Positions 10,701-18,668 of a stretch of 64,000 bases of DNA are shown in pieces. Each line of letters opens with the position of its first letter. Position 1 is the first letter of the stretch. Below the pieces are notes generated by a model. That model was given only the letters and a program-made list of their open reading frames with translations, ran no database searches and was not told where the DNA came from. The stretch comes from Moesziomyces globuligerus (Eukaryota > Basidiomycota > Ustilaginomycetes > Ustilaginales > Ustilaginaceae): the NCBI GenBank assembly GCA_030849465.1, contig JARVLF010000018.1, positions 372,001 through 436,000 on the forward strand, read 5' to 3'. A program made the position numbers and the translations under genes.

Positions 10701-11115
10701 TGCCGCCGTTGTACTCTGCGTCGGAGCTGGGAGGCAGCTGCGAGTCTGAGGAAGGCTGGGGAAGAGCAGCCTCCGAGGAGGGTATCTCTTGCAAAGAAGG
10801 CGAAGCGGGAGCGCTCGAGTGGGAGCTTCCGGCGCGAGAGACGGTGGCAGACCTGGAGGATTCGCTGGCGCGTTCGTCGAGCAGGGTTGGTCTTGCGGAG
10901 AGCGACCTGGTGTCACGAGTGGGGACGATGGTGGAGGTGGAAGCGAGGTTCTTTGCTGCGGGGCGCGTGGGACGTTCGGTGGCGAGGCTCTCGCGGTCGC
11001 CCAAGACTCGTTCGAAGGCGCCGACCCACTGCTGGCCGCAGGAGGAGTGGGAGTCGCCGGGCTCCTCTTCGATGTCGAAGCGGGGCGACTTGAGTGCGTA
11101 GGCGGCGTCGGACAT
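4741..11115 (-). CDS. Giant ASH/MSP-like (HYDIN/CEP192-type) immunoglobulin-fold protein
   Basis: A single 2124-residue frame from ATG 11113-11115 (MSDAAYALKSPRFDIEE) to TAG at 4741-4743. Repeated beta-sandwich signatures of ASH/MSP-like domains begin near residues 205, 565 (YLDFGDVIVGQ), 700 (YLDFGDCYGGHW), 1120 (MIDLGEVQVGTRR), 1235 (YVEFGDVNINSLR), 1757 (HINFGHMEKGD) and 1865 (AINFGACSPGK). Each carries the D/NFG-x-V/C-x-x-G start and a following N-[RM]-[ST] turn. Long disordered segments separate or interrupt these folds (about 360-500, 750-1040, 1280-1630). A charged coiled coil (KDEEEEIENLSQKLKIASRK) near 1945 sits inside the last fold, whose strands resume near 2035. ASH domains serve in cilia, centrosomes and trafficking scaffolds; smuts lack cilia, so a scaffold role is inferred. 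There is no membrane segment or signal peptide. Function unknown. Confidence 0.75.
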   Translation of the reverse strand: MSDAAYALKSPRFDIEEEPGDSHSSCGQQWVGAFERVLGDRESLATERPTRPAAKNLASTSTIVPTRDTRSLSARPTLLDERASESSRSATVSRAGSSHSSAPASPSLQEIPSSEAALPQPSSDSQLPPSSDAEYNGGSLTRFRTNSSSGSVSLISLPPSSAASTHNASSSNTSYGANLQPRLKPAPTPLQLGPSHLHDTTELRVLSQGPDHVSVNVQDCLRFDHTYINHAPCVHHVLITNHSTEQSAIVRLESDLRPGLTFMRRKRSAPQHDFEPSAWPSNSIAWAQNGGFVPANLRGWRHVLANLENADSFLLEPQQTTKVYVVLRPAEFVEEAEAQQSSSAWPYRVPPSPSTQPSSRKQSEHATSTSLLHPSRSELTSALSPASTPAAFREQHQGSYSAAASDQESTGSAAEELGLTSPRSAPELHATAAASRLQTSRPLHPAFALRGTITLSSWTLPRHDADDEAAAEQARSHPQKGAPSSSSSASNPPSSRPVSSYGAPAISASVASSTASAFRSQPDEKDVQKIRIPIAAQCCRPLIDAAIATASLPDSHASAQTGHTSAIYLDFGDVIVGQSHAQILTLRNLAEIDCFCQVKLEEADNMLQTPPIHLTGADNDDIVPSVWAGDQETSAYEPLVLPRLESKQIKVSLKPQEPCRDYEQVLTITSLHNTANSIRVVIRANMLGTAKDDALAVLSGDYLDFGDCYGGHWTKQLLVLKNNADVLLDVSFGVQKGYEVMFQLAELAPQGEDETPDQEEAPPSSHMSEISLSSASTGDRSRVSAPDSASSGVGIGTDAVSSAYEHSQRSEAGGEQVATASDFAKTPTHHAHVPQGSAALEPPTLELPAAADSSAACDLLRGRRGSAQTDEDGVDASSVASQAGSRSNSPVRPASQSASKQALGDCLASSAAEVARVSKGEAPHLNLMDRVHSGRPESLASAASDFDQASVSTNPQSHGSSALASRPASRGRHPESERHEDANSVRSVHTALSQDSHPGSYPAGSSHAGSSSASARNPHRNTVGAAISGLRNVEHAQSNQLEELVLRPGGEYRVFVSYRPERVAWDAEFTGGRLVEKTFRISLDYSRARLANIRSRGGRERRTVVCHSRTCTSFISIAPKMIDLGEVQVGTRRSANISVTNRSELTARVDLRFVSKVLSMYRDEVAIPALQTVELKVESFPRRVNETYRKQITVANLLNRQGDQIFEVRSRNVDKQRISFHSLFYRILTPTGSNYVEFGDVNINSLRMRTFTIENMSDKKLSLELSPAHTEDVTLYIKAPSEVRPKDSPTLEPKAGASKYSDQQMTVAQGAGADTSEASQSAGTGAVTGKTKSSKPAMKGADLKERFLETISVDSPTTVRTENASWRLAQKHSHYRKKDDGSSSSAQRKATTSGKPKPSINLMAALKKGGKGRITVAYGKTITFKDRSLISDFEHLDLATGPPVDARRIPAKSKKYALLENITTGGKPKSLGQTTGNKHGQDDDGAGGTSKPKSSAKAKAAAREQAAEARSDASGLSPKTAAARAASAVPRLPSPLARDIVEQTAARRKPVSKESSQGSAGASGSKSQPTSAIRQHGKSAKEGRAGDSSARVHFSPALTAKRKAAPVLSNPVDVSRMSLEDLLAAVEAQTSVLSTFFLGTPEAEEQSVRAEINLRRELQSSIDAGKLLPLEVLDVAPHSEGQVIAVYHPSGSTRPHIQGNARKQDSRIFMRLIDFDMGVVRASEEFAGMAELDADELPVRDLMLRSNTCRSLLELGQPHINFGHMEKGDSKTRKIVIQNRSEWALRYCIRKSGSIASGDIKLSSGRYGVVPGYGKREVEFVFSPSMSGPFQEKLVVENVADRDNDQTVVLKANVRKTPNFGVDPGAINFGACSPGKLSTPESFVLTNTTAKPRSFVIAIDTHDLLHQRCLIDVGLSTASDDDVRGTLSKDEEEEIENLSQKLKIASRKGNADKVKKYEERLTALGVKLPSLTPAASATPSEAGTASEDAVAAAPDNGVGEAAESAARASASASADRPRELKRISSTVTCSLGPNQSKRLLLRVRPSAVQSAIPSNTSDPADRRTHDRSGMEEVEVPVRVHEVKNQDETKTVVLLATVEFDLPKCGAGAEPEEFPKDAVIFSSSE

Positions 11116-12319
11116 GGCAGCTGGATGTCAAAGGGGACTGTATGCGTACAACTAGGGCTAGGCGAGGTGCGGGAGGAGGACCTCTCGGACAGCCACGGAG
11201 GGCAAAGGCCGATGGGCGGTGAGGTTCAATTCGTCATGGTGGTGATGTTGGGTTCCAGCGATGGAGGTGGAGATGCGCAGAAGCGCAGCAGGGATTGGCG
11301 CTGCTGTGTATGGGAGCGATAGGATGATGATCGAGCTGGCCAGATAGCAAGCAGGACCGACAGCGTCGAGCTGGATGGGGAGCAGGATGAGGGGCCACAC
11401 GATGGAGTGGAGTAGCGGCGGGCCGAAGTCAGTCGGACGGACGGTCGGTCGGTCGGCCGCTTGCTACAATAGAGCGCTGCGTTGTGGGTTGAGTTGAGCC
11501 CTGGTGCGCGGCTTTGGCTGGGCTCCGCTCGGACTGGCTTGCAACCGCTTGCAACCGCAGGTCTCACGACAGCGTCCACAACACAGCAGCAGCGGCAGCA
11601 GCGCACCTGCACTCATCTGCAGTCAAAGTCGCGGTTGAGCAGATTCACATTTTTGCGAGATTTTTCTGGTGGGCTGTCCAGAGAGCCTTTGGGCCAAGCC
11701 GGTGAGCCAAGCCGGTGAGCAAAGTCGGTGAGGTTGATTCGCTTCCTGGCTCGCTTCTGTGCTCGATTCAGGGTCGCCCTTTTGCCTTTTCGCCTTTTTC
11801 GCTTTCCAGCACCATCCGCCGCCGCCGGGCCTCCGTCTTGCCTGGCCCATCCACGCCAAGGCCAAGCCAACTCAGCCATGCCGTTCACACATCTCTGCCA
11901 CACCAAACATGAATGTCAACCCAAGACTGCAGCTTGGTCGAAGTGCCACCTCGGCATGTCTGAGCGCAGCCAGGGATGGGTCCAAGACCGTCTGACATGC
12001 CAGGTGTAGTGTGTAGTCTGAGAGAGAGAGTGCCGCAGCTGAGGAGGGCAGCGGTGTGCGTTGGTTGGGCTGCGTAGCTTGACCGTCAAGCCAACCGAGC
12101 CTTGGCCACTCGACCATGTCCGCGGCTTGCAGTTCGGTGCTGAGCCGAGTCGCTCCTGGAGCCATCCGTTGCAACCGCGTGATCGGTCTCGGATCGCCGA
12201 TTTGGATCTCGCGCACTCTACGCGAGTGCTCGCGCGACGCGCTCCGAGCTTTTGGCCAAAGTAACACATCGTGTCCTCGCCCCTCGTCCTCGAATCCTTC
12301 CTCCGCACTCCCTCGAACG
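11116..12319. promoter_or_regulatory. Divergent intergenic region, ASH-domain gene / ctf8
   Basis: 1204 bp without a convincing gene. It contains CGGA/CGGT tetramer runs around 11434-11457 and a 13-nt direct repeat (three copies, 11693-11731). An ATG at 12116 is in frame with Ctf8; its translation (MSAACSSVLSRVAPGA) looks like leader rather than a conserved N-terminus. It probably holds both promoters and long leaders. Confidence 0.45.
11693..11731 (+). repeat. 13-nt tandem repeat, three copies
   Basis: Unit GCCAAGCCGGTGA occurs at 11693-11705 and 11706-11718 exactly, with a third copy (GCAAAGTCGGTGA, two mismatches) at 11719-11731. It lies in the ASH-domain/ctf8 divergent promoter. Confidence 0.9.
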
Positions 12320-13021
12320 ATGCGCATCCATCTCAACCTACCGCAGCCTCAGGCTTCTGGGGAGGCTGGACCTTCGAGGCTCGCACACGCCGGAGCTCCT
12401 CCGCCGCTCACGGCGCTGACGCCCAACGGCGAGCTCATCCTCGTCGAGCTGCAGGGCGAGCTGGAGATCGACCACCAGCATCCCGACGGCGGCCAGCTGC
12501 TCGGCACGCTCAGCTTCGATGCGGCGCGACCGGATCGACCTGTGCTGATGATCTCGCATCACCGCCTCGAGGGCAAGTTCGTCAACCTCCTCCGTCCGCT
12601 CGCCGTGCTGGAGAAGAAGATGCGCCAAGCTTCTCCGCCCTCGACAGCGGTGCTCGTCGACGTGGCCAACGGTAAACGAAGACCGCAGCCACACGAGCTG
12701 GAGGAGGAGAAGCAGGGAAAGAGGATGAGGGTGCAGAGGGACTCGTCACCACCAGCGCCGCCGTCGCCAAGAAGAGCAAAGGACTCTCTCGATTTCAGCT
12801 CAAGCCCACCAAGACCACCCGCCAAGTCCAAAGCCTCCCAAAGCGCGTCCGTGCTCGATGGCATCGACGAGGGCAATGCCGATGACGAGGAGGATGCCGA
12901 AGAGGAGAGGCAGACAGCTGTATACTACGACGTAGTCAGCGTCATCCGCCGCAAGATCCTCTTCTCCAAACGTCCCGAGCCCATCGTCAAGCTCGACGCC
13001 TCGCTCCCCTCAAAACCATGA
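12320..13021 (+). CDS. ctf8: Ctf8, subunit of the Ctf18-Dcc1-Ctf8 alternative clamp loader
   Basis: 233 residues from ATG 12320 (MRIHLNLPQPQ) to TGA 13021. Ctf8 joins Ctf18 and Dcc1 on the RFC2-5 core to load or unload PCNA and support sister-chromatid cohesion. Seen: the first beta hairpin (ELILVELQGELEID), LGTLSF, the conserved HHRLEGKFVNLLRPLAVLEK block near residues 75-95, and the C-terminal VVSVIRRKILFSKRPEPIV that ends most Ctf8 proteins. Between them lies an acidic, Pro/Ser-rich insertion (about 110-195) that makes it longer than the usual 120-140 residues. An upstream in-frame ATG at 12116 would add 68 residues, but these look like leader. It converges with urb2; stops are 81 bp apart. 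Confidence 0.85.
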   Translation: MRIHLNLPQPQASGEAGPSRLAHAGAPPPLTALTPNGELILVELQGELEIDHQHPDGGQLLGTLSFDAARPDRPVLMISHHRLEGKFVNLLRPLAVLEKKMRQASPPSTAVLVDVANGKRRPQPHELEEEKQGKRMRVQRDSSPPAPPSPRRAKDSLDFSSSPPRPPAKSKASQSASVLDGIDEGNADDEEDAEEERQTAVYYDVVSVIRRKILFSKRPEPIVKLDASLPSKP

Positions 13022-13102
13022 CACGTCTACACACGCATACATTCCAGGCAATTTGCAAGCATCATTGAGGAAAAGAGTTTTCGTGACTGAAGCCGGAGGT
13101 GT

Positions 13103-16100
13103 TCACTGACCCTTGTAGCGCTGCTTCTCGTACTCTGCCCAGACGCGCTTGAGCAGGATGCGACCTGCGGCGTCGAGCATGCCGACCATGGCAGCGTCTC
13201 TCTGGTGATGGCCCATGATGCCGCACAGCGTCAGCATGCCCGTATCCAGCTCCTTCCTCACTTCGGGCGTCACCACCGCATTGGGCGCCGTGAGGCAGCG
13301 CAGGTACGCCACCAGCACGTACGTCGCGTGCTTCGAGAACGGCTTGGCCAGCGACTGCGCCTTGGCCTCCTCGCCCCGCCTCTGCAGCGGCACGTTCTTG
13401 GCCACGAGGCCGGCGAGCAAGCGGCTCAGCGCCCTTGCCTCGGCCTCGCCCAGCGGCGTCACATGCACCGGATCCAGCCACGCCGGAAGCTCACGCCGCA
13501 GCTGTCTTCGCTGCATCCCCGACGCTCCCGTGCGGCGCAGCTGGCGGAAGAGCGTACAGAGTCTTGCCAGCAACGCGCCGAGCTGCGGCAGCGCACTCGC
13601 CACCACATCCTGGCGCAGTCGCATCAGCGAGCTCAGCGTCGAGACCAGCCCGCCAAACACCTCGCTGCGCACCGCATCCCGCCTCGAAGCCGACAGGCTC
13701 GCAATGGCTGGAGAGACCTCGTCGCGCGCACTTGGACCGACGAGCGTGCTGAAGAGCTGCAGCACCGCATGTACGTCCTGTGTGCGAAGCAGCATCGCGT
13801 GCTGCCCACACAGAGCATCCAACGCAGACACCGAGGCGACCATCGCCCGAGCCCGGACTGGCCCCACTGTGGTGCCCACGAGAAGCGAGAGCCAGTGCGC
13901 CAGATGCGACCGCGCGATCTTCGAGGTCCCTTCCGGCGCACTGCCCAACGCCAGCCCGATGGTGCCAATCAGCGCACCCACATCGGCGTCACCGCCGTCC
14001 GTGGTCGCAGAGGCCGACAGCGCCGCCAGCAGCTGCGTCAGCACCACATCGTACTGCGCAGCGTCGAGGTGCGAGACGAGACGCTGAAGGCCCTCGCGCA
14101 CGCGCGCTTGCTCGTGCAGCTCCGGCAGCGAAGACACCAGCGCCGAGTACGCCAGACACGCTCCCACCGCCTGCGCTCCCTCGAGACACCGCAGCAGCTC
14201 CAGCGCCACATCCCCCGCCGTGCGCATCAGCTCCACCTGCCCATCCACACGAGCCAGCAGCGTGCACAGCGCGGTCACCACGTCCTTGGAGAGCGCAGCG
14301 CCGTCCTCGCTGCCCCCCAGACGCAATTCGCGCAGATGGTAGAGCGACAAGTTCAGCGCCGTCGTCACCTCATCTGCTGTCATCAGCTTCGAGCCCGCAC
14401 TGAGCGTCTTGATCGCCTCGAGGCTGTCTCCTGCTCTCGTCTTGCTGTTGGATGCGAGCAGTCGTGCCGTTGCGTCGACCTCGCTGAGGGCAGCGGCCAT
14501 GGTCTGCGACGCACGCATCTTGAACGTGACCTGCGATGCGTTCTCGTCGGCTTCCTGGCGGGCGTCGCTAGCCTGCTGTACGAGCGCCTCGCGCGTGGAT
14601 GCGTTAGAGGCACTTCTCTGCAAGAGCACGCGCACCATCGCCCGGATCGTCGTCAGCGAAACGCGCTGCCAGGCCGCGTTCTCCCCTTCTTCGACCGCAC
14701 AGATGCGCAGTGAAGAAAGTAGGTCGACATCGCGGGTGTCGGCCTCGGTGGCAAAGTCTGCATCCAACAGGCGCGCGATCAGGCGCCGGAGCTCTGTCCG
14801 CTCTGTCCATGCGACATCGTCGCCAGACGGCTGGGCCGAGGCGAGTGTGCGATCGAGAGCAAGGAGCTTGGTCAACAGCGCGCCGCGGGCGGATTTGAGG
14901 ATCCACTCGGGCGGCGTGACGCACAAGACCGCCGTGGCCGCCAGTTGGTTCGGCAGCGTCTCTGTGTCGAGCCGCTGTTGGATAGCCGCCACGATGTGTC
15001 GGCGAGCATTCGGCAGCTCGAGGAACGCCGCATTGCGCAGCGTGCTAGTCGTGATGCGGCGCATGCAGCCGCGAGCCGAGTCCTCGGGCGAGCCAGGCGC
15101 CGCAGATGCAATCACGGCCGCCGCCAGTTGCGTCAGCGTGGGCTCGTTAGCCAGTCGGTCGAGCAGCGGCGCCCAGCGCGTCACGATCGCCAGCCACACT
15201 GCCTGCACGAGCTCACCGCGCCCGCGGAAATGCGTAGGACGACCGGACCACACGGTTCCAGCGGCACGGTCCGATTCCAGCGCGACGATCTCGTGGAGCA
15301 GCTTCCCGACCGGACCGGCTTGATCGGAGATGAGCTGGCAGTACCTCGAGTCGGCGTGGCCCAGAAACGCATCTCTCTCAGCGCGGTGCAAGAGCGCCTG
15401 TAGGATCTGCAACTGCAGCTGGCACAGCGACGCGTCGTCGCTGCGCAGCAAGAGGATGTCGAGGAGCGAATCGGCACGCTCGTCGAACGCCTCTTCGAGA
15501 CACGTCAGGCTCTCGGTAGGGAGCGAGCCGTCGAGCTTGACCGGCTCCGAGGGGTTGTAGCGCCATTTTTCCGCCAGCAGCGCCTGTCGCAGCTGCAGCG
15601 CTGCCGCCGCCACGCCGTGTGCCGGAGGAGAGATGCCTTGCGCGTCTGCACCCACATCTAAGCACGGCAGGATGAGCGTGGTGTGCAACTCCTCCGCTGC
15701 CGCAATTGAACGGGCGCGAAGCGCAGGCGCGAGGTTCACGCTCTGCACCACCTGGGCTGCCAGGCGGAGCTGGGCGATCAGCGCCGATGTGTCCGTGTTC
15801 GCCGCGGCACCGCTCGTCGACGACCTGCGCTGCCTCTTGGCTGCCTTGCCGGTATCGGACTTGATCGAGGCGAGCGCAGCGCCGACGTCCTGCACCATGA
15901 CCGCGAGCCGGCCTACCAGGTCGGGCACCTGGACCGCGGTGAGGCTATCCCTACAAAGCCGGGCGAGCTCTGCGAGGAAGGTCTGCGACGAGAACAGCGA
16001 GGCGGCGAGCGTACGGCTGCCTTGTTGCGCGAGGCGTTCGGCTGCAAGCGGCAGGCTGCGCATGAGATGATTGACAAGCGTCGGCAACGTGCGGAAGCGC

Positions 16101-17716
16101 ACGTCGATGGCCGCCACCTCGCGCACGAAGTGCAATGCTGCGCGGCTCGAGCTAGGCAGCTCCTCTGCGCGCCAGATCGTGTCTTTTGCGAAGGGCTGGA
16201 CTGCAGCCATGGCGAGGATGGCAACCAGGTCCCCCTCGACGATCGACTTCTCGAGACGCCAGAGCAGAGCGAGACCCTCAAACTGTTCGGCAATCTCCGC
16301 CTGCGCCGACTCTCCTTCGTTGGTGGCGATGCGTTCCAGATCGTCTAGGGTGTCTTTGAAGAGCGTGCCGAACAGCGAGCGCCACACGTCGTGCTCGTCG
16401 CAGCCGAGGATGTACAAGTTGTCGCGCTCGATGCCCGCGAGCAGGCCCTTGCGTGCTGCCGCCCTTTCGGCCGACGTCTGCGACGACGAGGCTGCGCCCG
16501 CAGTGGTGAGGAAGGGCAGCAGCGGGAAAAGCCATTCCGAGAGCATCGTTTTGCGGACGAGTGCGAGCTGCGTCTCGCGCATCGAGCCTGCCGATGTAGA
16601 GCTGGTGCTCGCCACCGAGTTGAGCGACTCGCTTCGGCTGAGTCGCGCATATAGCAACTCGCTGAGGACTGGCAGCGAGCTTAGAGCCGTGCTGCCTGTG
16701 TGCTGCTCCTGGAGCAAAACGACGAGCTGCTGAACAACATCAGTAGATGCGTTTCTAGAGCCCTTCGAAGTGATTGAGCTGTTGGTCTCCGCACTGCGTC
16801 CAGCCTGCAACATGGCGCGCAGCACGTCTTCAGTGAAGAGCGATTCGGCTGCAACCAGATTGACCAGCTCGAGCAGCGAAGCTGTGCTGGCACCAGCGGC
16901 TTGCTCGTTGTGCGGCTCGGCGATGACGTGCAGAGCGCGGAGGAGAGCTGGCAGGGTGCGTGTGCAAAAGTGATGATGGTTGCGCTTGGCGTTGGAGCCG
17001 TACTGCAGCGTCGTGGTCCATGTCGCGACGATGGCCTTGAGCACGTCCAGACCATCGTGCAACTCGGACGCTGAGCGCGGCTGACCGAAGAACTCGAGCC
17101 ATGCGTGAATCGCATCCGTAGCAGCTTCGACGTTGGTGGCCGCGGTCCTAGAGGTGGCTGGTGGGAGGAGCTTGGCGAGCGAGGCGGTGGCAGACGACAA
17201 GACATCTGCGCAGTTGGCGGTGTGCTCGAGCTGCCTTGCGAAGCTGCCGGCAAGTTGGAGCACAGGCTGTGTGTTGGCCAGGTGTGAGAGCCAGCTACGC
17301 TTGGCAGCTTCGGACAGATCTGCCTCTGGTCCAGTCTGGGCTGCGAGGATGCTGGCAAGGAGTTCCCACGCCTCGAGATCGAGTTCAGGCTGGCTCGTCG
17401 CAGCCTTTTGCTTCTGCGGTTGCTTCGCCTTGGCCTTGCCCTTGGTCGGGGTGCCTGCGCCGGCAGCTGCCGCTGAGCCTCGCAGCGACGAGCACAGATG
17501 TTCGAGCACCCACTGAGAGATCAGCTCCGCCTTCCTGAGCACGAAGAAGTCCGGCGAGTGCCATGCTTCTGCGGCGATCGATACTTTGCTGACGCCGTTG
17601 GCCGGCGGCTGGGGCACACGTAGCGCCTTGACGAGCTGCTCCGAGGTGGTGATGGCCGCCGCGGACAGAGCTGACGTGCTCGCCGCCGCCATTGTCGGTG
17701 ATACAGCGGAGGGCAT
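13103..17716 (-). CDS. urb2: Urb2/Npa2-family nucleolar 60S pre-ribosome factor
   Basis: The frame is open to 17740, but the first true ATG is 17714-17716 (MPSAVSPTMAAAST), giving 1537 residues, close to the family's usual large size. Urb2/Npa2 acts in early 27S pre-rRNA processing in the nucleolus. The protein is almost wholly alpha-helical with Leu/Ala-rich HEAT-like stretches. The identifying block is the C-terminal Urb2 domain (about residues 1400-1537): LLAGLVAKNVPLQRR, then KPFSKHATYVLVAYLRCL, VRKELDTGMLTLCGIM, and the terminal LDAAGRILLKRVWAEYEKQR, which follows the family pattern (GR-x-L/F-K-x-x-x-x-x-Y). Two short basic or low-complexity insertions occur (KGKAKAKQPQKQK near 105; KAAKRQRRSSTSG near 630). 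The first ATG lies 320 bp from the bL36m ATG on the other strand. Confidence 0.85.
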   Translation of the reverse strand: MPSAVSPTMAAASTSALSAAAITTSEQLVKALRVPQPPANGVSKVSIAAEAWHSPDFFVLRKAELISQWVLEHLCSSLRGSAAAAGAGTPTKGKAKAKQPQKQKAATSQPELDLEAWELLASILAAQTGPEADLSEAAKRSWLSHLANTQPVLQLAGSFARQLEHTANCADVLSSATASLAKLLPPATSRTAATNVEAATDAIHAWLEFFGQPRSASELHDGLDVLKAIVATWTTTLQYGSNAKRNHHHFCTRTLPALLRALHVIAEPHNEQAAGASTASLLELVNLVAAESLFTEDVLRAMLQAGRSAETNSSITSKGSRNASTDVVQQLVVLLQEQHTGSTALSSLPVLSELLYARLSRSESLNSVASTSSTSAGSMRETQLALVRKTMLSEWLFPLLPFLTTAGAASSSQTSAERAAARKGLLAGIERDNLYILGCDEHDVWRSLFGTLFKDTLDDLERIATNEGESAQAEIAEQFEGLALLWRLEKSIVEGDLVAILAMAAVQPFAKDTIWRAEELPSSSRAALHFVREVAAIDVRFRTLPTLVNHLMRSLPLAAERLAQQGSRTLAASLFSSQTFLAELARLCRDSLTAVQVPDLVGRLAVMVQDVGAALASIKSDTGKAAKRQRRSSTSGAAANTDTSALIAQLRLAAQVVQSVNLAPALRARSIAAAEELHTTLILPCLDVGADAQGISPPAHGVAAAALQLRQALLAEKWRYNPSEPVKLDGSLPTESLTCLEEAFDERADSLLDILLLRSDDASLCQLQLQILQALLHRAERDAFLGHADSRYCQLISDQAGPVGKLLHEIVALESDRAAGTVWSGRPTHFRGRGELVQAVWLAIVTRWAPLLDRLANEPTLTQLAAAVIASAAPGSPEDSARGCMRRITTSTLRNAAFLELPNARRHIVAAIQQRLDTETLPNQLAATAVLCVTPPEWILKSARGALLTKLLALDRTLASAQPSGDDVAWTERTELRRLIARLLDADFATEADTRDVDLLSSLRICAVEEGENAAWQRVSLTTIRAMVRVLLQRSASNASTREALVQQASDARQEADENASQVTFKMRASQTMAAALSEVDATARLLASNSKTRAGDSLEAIKTLSAGSKLMTADEVTTALNLSLYHLRELRLGGSEDGAALSKDVVTALCTLLARVDGQVELMRTAGDVALELLRCLEGAQAVGACLAYSALVSSLPELHEQARVREGLQRLVSHLDAAQYDVVLTQLLAALSASATTDGGDADVGALIGTIGLALGSAPEGTSKIARSHLAHWLSLLVGTTVGPVRARAMVASVSALDALCGQHAMLLRTQDVHAVLQLFSTLVGPSARDEVSPAIASLSASRRDAVRSEVFGGLVSTLSSLMRLRQDVVASALPQLGALLARLCTLFRQLRRTGASGMQRRQLRRELPAWLDPVHVTPLGEAEARALSRLLAGLVAKNVPLQRRGEEAKAQSLAKPFSKHATYVLVAYLRCLTAPNAVVTPEVRKELDTGMLTLCGIMGHHQRDAAMVGMLDAAGRILLKRVWAEYEKQRYKGQ

Positions 17717-18036
17717 CGCGGCACCGAGCTTGGGAAGCACAGGTGAAGCTGGAAGTGGTGTCTAGAACCAGAAGAGGTTGGGATCCAGGTCGTGTGGAGG
17801 AGCCGGCTGGCCACAAAAGTGTCGAAACTTGCGTTTGCGGACCAGCAAAAAAAGCTGTCGTGCACCGAGCAGCCTTCGAGACCCTTTCCGGGCACAAACT
17901 TCTTACCGGCCGAAACAAAATCCGCTGGCGTGCCTTCTGACCAAAAGTCCAACTTCTGTGTCCGTGTGACCCACCGACTCCATCTTTCCGGACCTTCACC
18001 ACAATCACCGCATCGACCGCCACCAGATTCGACAAG
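17717..18036. promoter_or_regulatory. Shared divergent promoter urb2 / bL36m
   Basis: 320 bp separate the two start codons, so both promoters and leaders must fit here. A short A-rich patch (GCAAAAAAAGC near 17846) is the only compositional feature; there is no clear TATA box. It couples a cytosolic ribosome-assembly gene to a mitochondrial ribosomal protein gene. Confidence 0.6.
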
Positions 18037-18450
18037 ATGTTGCAAGCAGCTCTGCGCATTGCATCGAACCCGCTGCGCGCCGCCGCCAGCGCACAGGCTC
18101 AGGTCCGGTGCTGCTCAACCTCTGCTGCCTCGACCATCCTCAAGGCCGCCGCACCTAAGGTCACTCGCCCTGCCGTACCGGCTCTGCAGACGACGGCGGC
18201 GCTCGCAGCGGCGCAGCAGCAGCAGCGCGGAATGAAGGTGCGCTCGTCCGTCAAGAAGTTCTGCGATGGCTGCTCCGTCGTTCGCCGCAAGGGCCGCCTT
18301 TACGTCATCTGCAGCAAGGACCCCAAGCACAAGCAGGTACGTCGCTCTCCCTCACTCGTCATAGTCTCCACTCCATCACGGCTACTGACGCTTCATCTCC
18401 AACTTGTGTTCCCTTCCATTCCTCATGTCACCTAACAGCGTCAGGGATAA
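18037..18450 (+). CDS. rtc6: Mitochondrial ribosomal protein bL36m, two exons with a 12-nt last exon
   Basis: Exon 1 is 18037-18336 (100 codons); the GTACGT donor starts at 18337; the intron is 102 nt (to the CAG ending at 18438); exon 2 is 18439-18450 and encodes only Arg-Gln-Gly-stop. The 103-residue product has an Arg/Ala-rich mitochondrial targeting leader of about 65 residues followed by the complete bL36 core: [20 protein letters not shown], then [15 protein letters not shown] joined to RQG. The zinc ligands C-x2-C, C and H are all present. The terminal KHKQRQG is identical to the bacterial L36 ending, which confirms the splice. bL36 sits in the large subunit near the GTPase-associated region; the yeast homologue is Rtc6. 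It is divergent from urb2. Confidence 0.93.
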
Positions 18451-18668
18451 TTCAGCTTCACCTCCGACTCGACCGCATCCCAATCCTCCGCTCTGAAGCC
18501 GCTTCATCGGCTCCCTGTATTTGTACTTGTACCCGCCAATATACTCACAGCTGCATCCCACTCGCGCACCGTCACACGCTCCAGACTTCCAAGGCTTCTG
18601 TTCACTGGCGAACTGCTTTCATTTCAACACGGTGTAGTTGAGCAGGGGCAGGTCTGAAAGCATCCGGC

